From NCBI GenBank assembly GCA_947624255.1, contig CANQJO010000001.1:124001-188000 (forward strand): DNA of 64,000 nucleotides, written 5' to 3'. Positions 25,459 through 33,190 of this stretch are shown one piece after another. Below the pieces are notes generated by a model, which saw only the letters and a list, made by a program, of their open reading frames with translations, was not told where the DNA came from and did not search any database. The translations under genes were made by a program, and so were the position numbers. Within the stretch, counting starts at the first letter, position 1; the number at the start of each line of letters is the position of its first letter. This stretch comes from an uncultured Ruminococcus sp. GTDB taxonomy: Bacteria > Bacillota > Clostridia > Oscillospirales > Ruminococcaceae.

Positions 25459-25690
25459 GTATTTTACAGAGACTCGATAAGTCCCAGCTTGAATTTTTGT
25501 ATTTGGAGTGCATCGAGATTGGTGATGCCGTCACTGCCGCCGATAACGTCAGCGTTTTTTGCACCCTGCTCTGAGATACCGTTTGCTTTGTTAAGTCCGT
25601 ACTCATCGGGATTTGCGTTGTACTGCATGATAAGCACCGCATCTGCGAGGTCAACATTGCCGTCACAGTTTGTATCGCCGGGGAGCAGGT
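25449..25690 (-). repeat. Dockerin/3' end cassette, copy 1
   Basis: This stretch encodes the dockerin and the 3' flank of the first GH9 gene and is nearly identical, with few substitutions, to 27937-28180 in the second GH9 gene. The identity reaches from the terminator arm through the stop codon to the PGDTNCDGNVDL segment and stops at the linker. Confidence 0.85.
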
Positions 25691-27764
25691 CATCTTCCGT
25701 TTCTTCGGTGGACTTAGTGGCAGTTGTGGGCTGTGTCACGGGAGGCTGTGCGCTGCCCATACCGTCAGCGTAAGTGCCGTCCGGCTCGTAGCCGTAGTAA
25801 AGCCCGCCGTTCACATAAACGGGAACATACGGCGTAACGATGCCTTTTATTGTGCCGTCATCATCAGTAGTGCCCGAACTGCCGAGGATATCTTTATTGG
25901 AGAAATCATTTGAGGCGTCCCAGCCGCTTTTATAATCGGGCATTACAAAGGCAAGAAGGATCTCGCACTGCTGCATACCCTCTGAAACAGGCAGAACAGC
26001 ACGTCCGTCAGGGAGAGTCACTTCAACATAGTAGATGTTTCCGTCATATTTTACAGGCTTTGAGATCTCAGCACTTTTGATACCGTTTGAGGCATACATA
26101 GCTGACTGGTCACGGTCACAGCGTATAACAACGTCTTCAGGGCTGTAGCCTGCGTCAATGACCTCCGACATATCCATGAAGTAGCGGAAGGAGAGGTTAT
26201 CCTGAACTCTTGCCGGCCATGCGGAGTGATTTGTTATCTTGAAACTGAGCGTGATGCCGCTTGCATCAGCTCCCTTTGAGAGGACTTCAACGTAAAATTC
26301 CGGACCGTCATGTGTCTCAACGGGCGGGAATGACGGATCGCTCTTGCCGCCGTACTTGTCGATCATTTTGCAGAGTATCGCAGTAAATCCGGCATTGTAG
26401 TCGGTAGCCACTTCATTGTTGATGTAGTTCTGACGGTCATCAGTATACTTTCCGTCTTCGGTAGGGCCGCCCACGAGCGCTCCGTAAAGCACATGGCGGT
26501 TATTATCAGGTATCGCAAGGTCATTTTTCCATGAGGAGTGAGCTGTTCTGTGATGAGCGTTCAAGGGAGGATTTTCACCGTATCCCACAACGTAGCTCTG
26601 ATTATCGGGATTGACTCCGAGAACGTAATTTATCTGCTCCTCGTAGAATTTCTCATAAGCGGAGGTATCCTTATCGGCGAGGACGGTATCGCAGGCAACA
26701 GCGGCAATGAAAGCGGCAGTCTCAGCATAACGTGCGCAGCCCCATGTGTGTATCCAGCGGAGGCCTCCGGGAATGACCTTTGCGGTATTGGTCCAGTAAT
26801 CAACGTGCTTTTCCACACGGCTGATATAGAAGCTGTCGTTTGTATTTATGGCGTAGAGGAGCATACCTCCCTGCATAGCATCGTCCCAGCAGTGTCCCCA
26901 TGTGTATTTAAGTTCATCAGAACCAAGCTCTTTGTCAAGGCTGGGGATATAGCTTTCAGCCTTATCAAGATAAGCCTGATCGCCTGTAGCGATATACAGC
27001 CAGTTTGCGGCATAGAAAAGCTCATCATAGAAGTGGCTGGAGCGATAGAAGCCGGAGGCATTGCTGTCGTTGTATACGCTGTCACTTCTTGAAGCATCGG
27101 CAAGCTCAAATATATGCTCAGCGTGAGCAAGGTAGTCATCGAGCTTTGAGCTGTCAACTCTGCCGTTGAGAGCGCAGTATCCGGCGGCAAGTGCGGCAGC
27201 CATATTTCCGAAAACGGCAGAACAGCCCTCTGAAGATTTCAGCGTTTCACGTGCGTCCTCATATGAAGTTCCGCTGTCGCTCATGCCGTACTCATACAGC
27301 TCCACAGGGCCCCACCATGTGTGGTCGATAGTACCGTTGCCCACCTGATATACGATCTCATCGCCGAGATCGCATTCGGCAAGGTAATCGAGGACAAATT
27401 CAAGGTTATTAACGTAGTTTGTCATTTCGCCGCAGCTTTCGATACCGTCGGGATACTGATAAAGTCCCCATGCAAGCATAGCTGCGGAGTATGACATGGG
27501 CAGGTTGAATTTCACATGATCTCCGGCATCGTACCAGCCGCCCTTGATCTCGTCTATCATTGTAGAGTCGCTTCTCCACTCCACTCTGTTCCAGTCGGGA
27601 AGAGGGCCTGCCTGCTGACACTCGTAGAAATACAGAGATTTTTGCAGTGCTTCGGCATAATCCGGTGTATCTGCGGCATCGCTGCCGAGCCCGGCCGGAG
27701 CGGTCAATGCAGATCCGGTCAGTATCACCGCAGAGGTGACGATACTTGTTAATTTTTTCAGCAT
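25464..27764 (-). CDS. Secreted GH9 endoglucanase with CBM3c-like module and type I dockerin
   Basis: A 766-residue cellulosomal enzyme. Signal peptide about residues 1-31; GH9 (alpha/alpha)6 barrel about 35-465 with D79 and D82 in GGWYDAGDHVKF, NAHHRTAH substrate-binding motif and NEVATDYNAGF bearing the catalytic acid; CBM3c-like module about 480-645 (FYVEVLSKGADASGITLSFK); Thr-rich linker (PPVTQPTTATKSTEET); dockerin about 695-766 with two calcium-loop repeats (GDTNCDGNVDLADAV and the ITNLDALQIQKF half). The GH9-CBM3c order is the layout of processive endoglucanases. Its own promoter is at 27851-27879. Confidence 0.95.
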   Translation of the reverse strand: MLKKLTSIVTSAVILTGSALTAPAGLGSDAADTPDYAEALQKSLYFYECQQAGPLPDWNRVEWRSDSTMIDEIKGGWYDAGDHVKFNLPMSYSAAMLAWGLYQYPDGIESCGEMTNYVNNLEFVLDYLAECDLGDEIVYQVGNGTIDHTWWGPVELYEYGMSDSGTSYEDARETLKSSEGCSAVFGNMAAALAAGYCALNGRVDSSKLDDYLAHAEHIFELADASRSDSVYNDSNASGFYRSSHFYDELFYAANWLYIATGDQAYLDKAESYIPSLDKELGSDELKYTWGHCWDDAMQGGMLLYAINTNDSFYISRVEKHVDYWTNTAKVIPGGLRWIHTWGCARYAETAAFIAAVACDTVLADKDTSAYEKFYEEQINYVLGVNPDNQSYVVGYGENPPLNAHHRTAHSSWKNDLAIPDNNRHVLYGALVGGPTEDGKYTDDRQNYINNEVATDYNAGFTAILCKMIDKYGGKSDPSFPPVETHDGPEFYVEVLSKGADASGITLSFKITNHSAWPARVQDNLSFRYFMDMSEVIDAGYSPEDVVIRCDRDQSAMYASNGIKSAEISKPVKYDGNIYYVEVTLPDGRAVLPVSEGMQQCEILLAFVMPDYKSGWDASNDFSNKDILGSSGTTDDDGTIKGIVTPYVPVYVNGGLYYGYEPDGTYADGMGSAQPPVTQPTTATKSTEETEDDLLPGDTNCDGNVDLADAVLIMQYNANPDEYGLNKANGISEQGAKNADVIGGSDGITNLDALQIQKFKLGLIESL

Positions 27765-27850
27765 GATAAACTCCTTTCTTTGGATAAGCCGTTTTATTCT
27801 GACGGCTCTCCGTGGGAAGACACTCCCGTATTCACGTACACTATAAGTAT

Positions 27851-27879
27851 ATTATGCCATGAATTTTATGGATTGTCAA
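27851..27879 (-). promoter_or_regulatory. Promoter of the first GH9-dockerin gene
   Basis: Minus-strand TTGACA (27879-27874) and CATAAT (27856-27851) with 17 bp spacing, about 85 nt before the start codon. Confidence 0.75.
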
Positions 27880-27914
27880 GACTTTATGCGGCAATTTCAC
27901 GCAAAGCTCCCGCA

Positions 27915-27946
27915 TAGGAACAAAGCCGGGAGTTTCCGCCCGGCTT
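27915..27946 (-). terminator. Terminator of the second GH9-dockerin gene
   Basis: AAGCCGGG (27923-27930) pairs with CCCGGCTT (27939-27946). Its promoter-distal arm is shared with the first GH9 terminator; the other arm and tail differ. Confidence 0.75.
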
Positions 27947-28180
27947 GTATTTTACAGAGACTCGATAAGTCCCAGCTTGAATTTTTGTATTTGAAGTGCA
28001 TCGAGATTGGTGATACCGTCACCGTCACCGATAACGTCAGCATTTTTTGCTCCCTGATCTGAGATGCCGTTTGCTTTGTTAAGTCCGTACTCATCGGGAT
28101 TTGCGTTGTACTGCATGATAAGCACCGCATCAGCGAGGTCAACATTGCCGTCACAGTTTGCATCACCGGGGAGGAGCTCC
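27937..28180 (-). repeat. Dockerin/3' end cassette, copy 2
   Basis: Second copy of the near-identical dockerin-encoding cassette, here at the end of the 608-residue GH9 gene. The catalytic parts of the two genes are clearly diverged, so the cassette identity is local. Confidence 0.85.
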
Positions 28181-29778
28181 TCATCGTCAGTATCATCCGT
28201 TGAAGGATCGGTGGGATCTGTAACGGGCGGCATATCGGTATCTTCTCCGAAGTCGAAGTTCTCGTTGATCTCCGGAGCGCTCTGCTCGATCGCTTTCACA
28301 GCAGAGGCATCGCCGCCGTACTTGCTCACAAGGGGAGCGCACGCCAGTACGAAACAGCCGTTATAGTCAAGGGCAGGCTCTGTGCAGCCGTAGCTGTTCT
28401 GGTGATCTTCATAATTGCCGTTGCTGTCCGGACCGCCGAGAAGCGCACCGTAAAGAATATGCTCCGCAGCCGTATTGTCAGCAGGATTGCCTGTTCCGGG
28501 ATTGGAAGCTCTGTGGTGATATCTCAGGGGATAGCTGTCGCCATAGCCGACAAAATAGCTTTTGTACATGGTAGACTGCGAGTTGAGGATACAGTCCATC
28601 TGATGCTTTGCAGCTTCTTCAAGGGTGCTGTCTCCCGAACGCCATGCTATGCCCTGCAAAGCGCAGTTATATCTTGCCGAACCCCAGCCCCAGTTTGAGC
28701 AGTACTGACCGGTGCTGAATGAGCTGCCGCCCGAGCCTCTTACTTCAAGAGCTGCCTCGTTGGAGTATTTCTGTCCATCGTATCCGAGTTCGCCAAGAAG
28801 TGCCGCATATCCGCTGTAGACCTTTCCCCAGCAGTAGAGCCAACCGTCATACTCGCCGGTGCTGTATGCTTTATCGCCTGTGAGTGTTGCGGGAGGAGTG
28901 TAGCCTGAGGGGAGCGTTCCGCCGTTTTCGGCAAGATCACACCACAGCTTTGACCAGACGATATCATCTTTGAGAGATTCACCGCCGCCGTACATACCGC
29001 CTCTGCCCGTAGCATTGTATGAGGGGTATTTTTCCGCAAAATTGCTGAGAGCTTTTGCGTATTTCAGGCACTCTGCCGCATAGTCCGGATCGGAGTCCGT
29101 GAATGCTAAAGAGCTTGATGCCAGAGCAGCGGACATTTCACCGGCAGAATCAGCGATCGGCGTAGAGGGACTTGCCCAGTAAACAGTTCTGTTCATGGTC
29201 TGTACCTCCGGAGCTGTCCAGATGCTGTGATCCTCGCCCTCAGATGCGACCTGATCGACATAAGCAATGACATTTCCGCTGTCGTCAAGGAAGGTCACCT
29301 TCATGAAATAGTCGCAGACATTACGCAGGATATATTTCAGATGATCGGTACACTCGGCTTTTTCAAAGGCATCGGGATAGGAGAAATACGACCATGCAAG
29401 TGAAGTGGCAGCAAAGCCTATCGTCATGGAGAATTTTATGTGATCTCCCGCATCGTGATAGCCTCCCGAAACGTCTATTGCGGAAGAACCGCCGTTTGCT
29501 GCCTTGACAGCCTCCTTTTCGGCGGAGGAAAGTCCCACGGCTGAATCAAGTGATGCCTCTGAATCGTAGACGTGACAGTCACCTCTCCAAGTGAGAGGGC
29601 CGTCAGTTATGCCTGTGCCGCAGGCGTTAGCATCAAAGAAATAGAGTGAAAGCGCAAGTGCCTCGGCGTAATTTACATCCTGATCGGCTGCGGTGCTGAT
29701 GCTCATCGGGAACGATGATGCCACGACGGCAGTGCCCAGCAGGGCGGCGAAGAATCGTTTGAATTTTCTTTTTTTCAT
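27952..29778 (-). CDS. Secreted GH9 cellulase with type I dockerin
   Basis: A 608-residue cellulosomal GH9 enzyme without a CBM3 module. Signal peptide about residues 1-31 (basic KKRKFKR start, hydrophobic core, SISTAA); GH9 catalytic domain about 35-515 with GGYHDAGDHIKF (nucleophile/base aspartates), RYHHRASN and the acid in TEPALDYNGCF; Asp/Thr/Pro linker; dockerin about 535-608, nearly identical to that of the neighbour. The start at 29778 follows AAAGGAGCTTATC; 20 further in-frame codons upstream lack a ribosome site. It has its own promoter, so the two GH9 genes are adjacent but separately controlled units. Confidence 0.95.
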   Translation of the reverse strand: MKKRKFKRFFAALLGTAVVASSFPMSISTAADQDVNYAEALALSLYFFDANACGTGITDGPLTWRGDCHVYDSEASLDSAVGLSSAEKEAVKAANGGSSAIDVSGGYHDAGDHIKFSMTIGFAATSLAWSYFSYPDAFEKAECTDHLKYILRNVCDYFMKVTFLDDSGNVIAYVDQVASEGEDHSIWTAPEVQTMNRTVYWASPSTPIADSAGEMSAALASSSLAFTDSDPDYAAECLKYAKALSNFAEKYPSYNATGRGGMYGGGESLKDDIVWSKLWCDLAENGGTLPSGYTPPATLTGDKAYSTGEYDGWLYCWGKVYSGYAALLGELGYDGQKYSNEAALEVRGSGGSSFSTGQYCSNWGWGSARYNCALQGIAWRSGDSTLEEAAKHQMDCILNSQSTMYKSYFVGYGDSYPLRYHHRASNPGTGNPADNTAAEHILYGALLGGPDSNGNYEDHQNSYGCTEPALDYNGCFVLACAPLVSKYGGDASAVKAIEQSAPEINENFDFGEDTDMPPVTDPTDPSTDDTDDEELLPGDANCDGNVDLADAVLIMQYNANPDEYGLNKANGISDQGAKNADVIGDGDGITNLDALQIQKFKLGLIESL

Positions 29779-29867
29779 GATAAGCTCCTTTCGTAAGCAG
29801 AGTGAAATTTTATGAAACGCTCCCGCTTGTCTGCACATTCACAAACGGGACATAAACCTATATTTCA

Positions 29868-29896
29868 ATTATACCATATATTGAAGAGAAATACAA
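29868..29896 (-). promoter_or_regulatory. Promoter of the second GH9-dockerin gene
   Basis: Minus-strand TTGTAT (29896-29891) and TATAAT (29873-29868), 17 bp spacing. Confidence 0.65.
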
Positions 29897-30009
29897 GATT
29901 TACAAAAGCTATAATGCGGATTTGTAGAAAGCATCAAAAATCGGGCAATGTGATTGTGCATTTTTTCGAGAAAATCTGCCTCTTTCATTGGAGTTTGCTA
30001 AAAAACGGC

Positions 30010-30038
30010 TTGACATTTCATCAAAAAAATAATATAAT
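30010..30038 (+). promoter_or_regulatory. Consensus promoter for rsmE
   Basis: TTGACA at 30010-30015 and TATAAT at 30033-30038 with 17 bp spacing. Transcription would begin near 30045, which rules out the ATG at 30039 as start of the protein. Confidence 0.85.
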
Positions 30039-30062
30039 ATGACCATGGACGGTGATGAGATC

Positions 30063-30788
30063 ATGCCAAGATTTTTTACAAATGAAATAGATGAGAATAA
30101 CATTACCCTCACCGGCAGCGATGCCCGACACATAGGTTTCTCCCTGAGAATGAGACCCGGCGAGGAGCTGACCGTCTGCTGCTGCGGAGTGGACTACCAT
30201 TGCAGGATCTCCGGTATTACCGGTGATACTGTCAGTCTTGAGCTTATCAGCAAGGAGCACTGTGCTGCTGAACCGAGCATTGAGGTCACGATGTTTCAAG
30301 CGCTCCCAAAACCGGACAAGCTGGAGTATATAATTCAAAAAAGCGTTGAGCTTGGCGCAGCAAGGATAGTTCCCATGCTGACAAGGCGGTGCGTTTCCCG
30401 ACCGTCTGAGGCTGATTTTGCGAAGAAACTCCCACGGCTGAACAAGATCGCTGCCGAGGCTGCAAAGCAGTCGGGACGGGGGATCGTTCCTACGGTAGAG
30501 CCGATGGTGGGATTGGAGCAGGCTGCGGAAATGATGAAAACGCTCGACAAAACGATACTTTTGTATGAGGAGGAGTCCGGCGGTCGGCCGTTCAAGTATA
30601 TAGATTTTACAAATTCAAAAACCGTGGGAGTTGCCATCGGCAGCGAGGGCGGCTTCGATAAAGGCGAAGCACAGGCAATTATTGACTCCGGAGCAGATCA
30701 GGTCTGGCTGGGGAAAAGGATACTCCGTTGTGAAACTGCACCAATAACAGCCTTATCAATTTTGATGTTTTTAACAAATAATATGTAA
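30063..30788 (+). CDS. rsmE: 16S rRNA m3U1498 methyltransferase
   Basis: A 241-residue SPOUT methyltransferase that modifies U1498 of 16S rRNA. MPRFFTNEI is the typical start (30063); the PUA-like N-terminal part ends near residue 70, followed by QALPKPDKLEYIIQKSVELG, AAEAAKQSGR and the knotted SAM site IGSEGGFDKGEA ... LGKRILRCETAPITAL. The promoter position confirms the start choice. prmA, a common neighbour, is absent. Confidence 0.95.
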   Translation: MPRFFTNEIDENNITLTGSDARHIGFSLRMRPGEELTVCCCGVDYHCRISGITGDTVSLELISKEHCAAEPSIEVTMFQALPKPDKLEYIIQKSVELGAARIVPMLTRRCVSRPSEADFAKKLPRLNKIAAEAAKQSGRGIVPTVEPMVGLEQAAEMMKTLDKTILLYEEESGGRPFKYIDFTNSKTVGVAIGSEGGFDKGEAQAIIDSGADQVWLGKRILRCETAPITALSILMFLTNNM

Positions 30789-30792
30789 ACAG

Positions 30793-30821
30793 TTGAAATC
30801 TGTGAAAGAGTGTGCTATAAT
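30793..30821 (+). promoter_or_regulatory. Promoter for the acidic membrane-anchored protein
   Basis: TTGAAA at 30793-30798 and TATAAT at 30816-30821, 17 bp spacing, 78 nt before the start. Confidence 0.75.
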
Positions 30822-30898
30822 GGATGTAGTGTATCGAAAACTGTTCGCAAGCGGTTCGATAGCATGATTTAATCTTGCGGAGAAAAGAGGAAAGAAAA

Positions 30899-31195
30899 AT
30901 GAATAAACTTTTAGTTGCAGTTTTGGCTGCCGGTGCGGCTGCCGCTGCAGGATATGCTGCTTCACACATCATCAAGAGCAAGAACAATGATTCCGACTAC
31001 GATGACGATATGTACGACGATTCTTACGAGGGCATGGGGGACGAGAACATTGATTTCGAGATCAATGACGATACAGTAAAGGAAGTCTCCGAGGATGCTG
31101 CCGAAGCCGCTGAGGACGCTGCCGAAGCTGCCGAGGACGCAGTTGAAGATGTCAAGGACGAGGTCGATGAGGTCATCGACAAGATCAAGGACTAA
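30899..31195 (+). CDS. Small acidic membrane-anchored protein (YtxH-like)
   Basis: A 98-residue protein with an N-terminal hydrophobic helix (residues 3-24, NKLLVAVLAAGAAAAAGYAA) and a very acidic tail. The tail has two copies of the heptapeptide AAEAAED, then AVEDVKDEVDEV, forming a likely amphipathic helix like YtxH/general-stress proteins. AAGAGGAAAGAAAA precedes the ATG. It is monocistronic, with its own promoter and terminator, and probably well expressed. No enzymatic function is suggested. Confidence 0.75.
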   Translation: MNKLLVAVLAAGAAAAAGYAASHIIKSKNNDSDYDDDMYDDSYEGMGDENIDFEINDDTVKEVSEDAAEAAEDAAEAAEDAVEDVKDEVDEVIDKIKD

Positions 31196-31204
31196 TGTGA
31201 ATAT

Positions 31205-31226
31205 GGGGAGCTTTTTGCTCCCCTTT
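31205..31226 (+). terminator. Terminator after the acidic protein gene
   Basis: GGGGAGC (31205-31211) and GCTCCCC (31217-31223) around a TTTTT loop, followed by TTT. Confidence 0.7.
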
Positions 31227-31315
31227 CAGATTTGTATGCTTTGGCAGTTCTGACGATCGAAAGCGGTGTACAACCTGTCATATTTGTGATATCCTACAAT
31301 TTTTTGCAAAAGATA

Positions 31316-31344
31316 TTGACAATACGAATAATGTGTGATAGAAT
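31316..31344 (+). promoter_or_regulatory. Promoter of the tRNA cluster
   Basis: TTGACA at 31316-31321 and TAGAAT at 31339-31344, 17 bp spacing, about 60 nt before tRNA-Pro. Confidence 0.8.
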
Positions 31345-31403
31345 ATAAAAGCTGTCCGATTTGATGATTTCGGAAGCGGATCTTACCGAGGGTCCATAAA
31401 AGC

Positions 31404-31480
31404 CGAGGCGTAGCTCAGTTTGGTAGAGTGCTTGGTTTGGGACCAAGATGCCGCAGGTTCGAGTCCTGTCGCCTCGACCA
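31404..31480 (+). tRNA. tRNA-Pro (anticodon TGG)
   Basis: Acceptor CGAGGCG pairs with CGCCTCG; the anticodon stem CTTGG/CCAAG encloses TTTGGGA with anticodon TGG. The T arm carries GGTTCGAGTCC. The 3' CCA is encoded. 77 nt. Confidence 0.97.
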
Positions 31481-31538
31481 TTTCCGGAAATGATTGACAA
31501 GCAGGCATCTCTGCGGTATGATATTCCGTGCAGCAGAT

Positions 31539-31614
31539 GCTGGTGTAGCTCAGTTGGTAGAGCAGCTGATTTGTAATCAGCAGGTCGGGGGTTCGAGTCC
31601 GTCCACCAGCTCCA
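31539..31614 (+). tRNA. tRNA-Thr (anticodon TGT)
   Basis: Acceptor GCTGGTG pairs with CACCAGC; the anticodon stem GCTGA/TCAGC encloses TTTGTAA with anticodon TGT. CCA is encoded. 76 nt. Confidence 0.97.
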
Positions 31615-31691
31615 GTTTCTTTTTGTCCGGCGTATGGCTTTCAAGAGCAAAAGAAACAATATATCTTCTATTCATCTGACCGATATTTAAT

Positions 31692-31777
31692 GGGAGAGTT
31701 CCCGAGTGGCCAAAGGGGGCAGACTGTAAATCTGTTGCTTTTCAGCTTCGATGGTCCGAATCCATCCTCTCCCACCA
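31692..31777 (+). tRNA. tRNA-Tyr (anticodon GTA)
   Basis: Acceptor GGGAGAG pairs with CTCTCCC; loop CTGTAAA has anticodon GTA. The long variable arm makes it a class II tRNA, as expected for bacterial tRNA-Tyr. CCA is encoded. 86 nt. Confidence 0.97.
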
Positions 31778-31783
31778 GTAATA

Positions 31784-31808
31784 CCCCGATTTTTATCGGG
31801 GTGATTTT
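31784..31808 (+). terminator. Terminator of the tRNA cluster
   Basis: CCCCGAT (31784-31790) and ATCGGGG (31795-31801) with TTTT between and a T-rich tail (GATTTT). Confidence 0.85.
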
Positions 31809-31861
31809 CATTGCATAGCCTTGCAGCCGCAAGGACTTTTTTGTGTCCGGGTGAAAAGATG

Positions 31862-32022
31862 ATACTGATTTCACTCTAAAAACCGAGGATATTTGCGAAG
31901 ATCCCGCACTTTTTACTGCGTCAAAGTGACTCGACATACGTCAGTACGGCTTCGTCTCTTTTCCATGTAAAATGCTCGGTCTTTTCGCAGATCTTGCACG
32001 GCTTTCGGAATGAAATCAGTAT
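31862..32022 (+). repeat. Dispersed palindromic element, expanded copy A
   Basis: The left end ATACTGATTTCACTCTAAAA (from 31862) and the right end GGAATGAAATCAGTAT (to 32022) are the inverted ends of the element seen at 39.4, 49.4 and 59.8 kb. The core TTTGCGAAGATC (31891-31902) is followed by an extra stretch of about 80 bp and then by a second core-like block TTTTCGCAGATCTTGCACGG (about 31982-32001). This fills most of the 309 nt gap between tRNA-Tyr and the YcxB-like pair. Confidence 0.8.
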
Positions 32023-32086
32023 AACACCGCACAAATCACGCATGATATCGCCTTTAGAGATTTGCAGATATTCCGAGGAGGTCAGC

Positions 32087-32635
32087 ATGATAAAAGCAAG
32101 CGCAAAGCCCACATACGACCATTTGCGTGCTGTTCGCAAGTCGGCGCTCGATAAAATGGTATATATATCCATTCTGCTTTACGCTGTTATTGTGGGATTT
32201 TTGATCCGGGCGGCTGTTCTTCTCGTCCCTGCGTTGAGGATCGCATTGAAATATAACGATAGCGATCATATTGCCTTTATCGGTGTTATATTCCTTTTTT
32301 CACTGTGGGCAGATGTTGTCATAATAATGAGAATATTTTTTCTTTTCAGAGTGCTGATGTTCCCCGGCAAAACCAAAAAGGACAAGCCTGCTAATGATTT
32401 TGTTTTCAATGATGAATGCTTTTTCGTCCGGACAGAAACTGTGGGCTTCCTCTGTGAAAGATCCTTCGTGTACAGCACTCTCAAATCAGCGGTCGAGTAC
32501 GGAGACTACTTTATTTTCCGTACAAATGTCGAATTTTACGTTTTCGGGAAATCAGAGATAACAGAAGGCTCTGATATGGAGCTGCGGAGACTGCTTATGG
32601 AAAAAATGGGAGAAAGGTTCAGGGTGAAAGCATGA
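32087..32635 (+). CDS. YcxB-like membrane protein, first of a tandem pair
   Basis: A 182-residue protein with two membrane helices (about residues 25-50 and 62-88) and a C-terminal soluble domain of YcxB type (NDECFFVRTETVGF, SALKS-like helix-strand region, YFIFRTNVEFYVFGKSEITE, final helix RRLLMEKMGERF). The start follows GAGGAGGTCAGC; earlier in-frame codons lie inside the repeat element. It overlaps its paralogue by ATGA. Function unknown. Confidence 0.75.
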   Translation: MIKASAKPTYDHLRAVRKSALDKMVYISILLYAVIVGFLIRAAVLLVPALRIALKYNDSDHIAFIGVIFLFSLWADVVIIMRIFFLFRVLMFPGKTKKDKPANDFVFNDECFFVRTETVGFLCERSFVYSTLKSAVEYGDYFIFRTNVEFYVFGKSEITEGSDMELRRLLMEKMGERFRVKA

Positions 32636-33171
32636 TAAAAGCTCGATCGGTCACCACGCCGGAGTATTCCGCTGCTCTTGAAAAATACTGTTCCCGATAT
32701 AAGCTGCGCCTTCTGTACGATATACTCATACGCAAAATTGCCGTACCTGCCGTATGGATCTACATAATATACTTCTACATATTTTATCTGCGGCTCTACG
32801 ATCTATGGACACTCTTTATCTGCTTCGGTCTGATCCTTCTGATTTGGTATAATATCCGTGATATCAGAAAAAAACGCCGCCGTCATCTTGACGTGCCATG
32901 CTTCACTTTCTGTGCAGTATTTACAGAGGATACGCTCATTTACGACAGCGAACGTGAAATTGACGGCTCTCCGCTGAAAAATACGCTTCACTATGAGATA
33001 AATTACTCCCGGCTCTATTCAGCAAAGGAGTGCGGCGGCTTCTTCTTCATCGAAACAGAGCCGGGGAGATACGTCATTATCAGGCACAGCGACATAACAG
33101 AAGGTTCGCCCATGCACCTGCGCCGGCTTCTGATGGAAAATCTAAACGAAAAATTCACCCCTGCCGGATGA
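32632..33171 (+). CDS. YcxB-like membrane protein, second of a tandem pair
   Basis: A 179-residue paralogue of the preceding gene: two adjacent membrane helices (about residues 34-75), then FTEDTLIYDSEREIDG, the YVIIRHSDITEG motif and the ending LRRLLMENLNEKF, which lines up with the neighbour's LRRLLMEKMGERF. It starts within the stop of the first gene (ATGA). Tandem duplication followed by divergence is the simplest reading; the two may form a heteromer. Confidence 0.75.
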   Translation: MIKARSVTTPEYSAALEKYCSRYKLRLLYDILIRKIAVPAVWIYIIYFYIFYLRLYDLWTLFICFGLILLIWYNIRDIRKKRRRHLDVPCFTFCAVFTEDTLIYDSEREIDGSPLKNTLHYEINYSRLYSAKECGGFFFIETEPGRYVIIRHSDITEGSPMHLRRLLMENLNEKFTPAG

Positions 33172-33190
33172 TACATATGGAGGTTATTTT

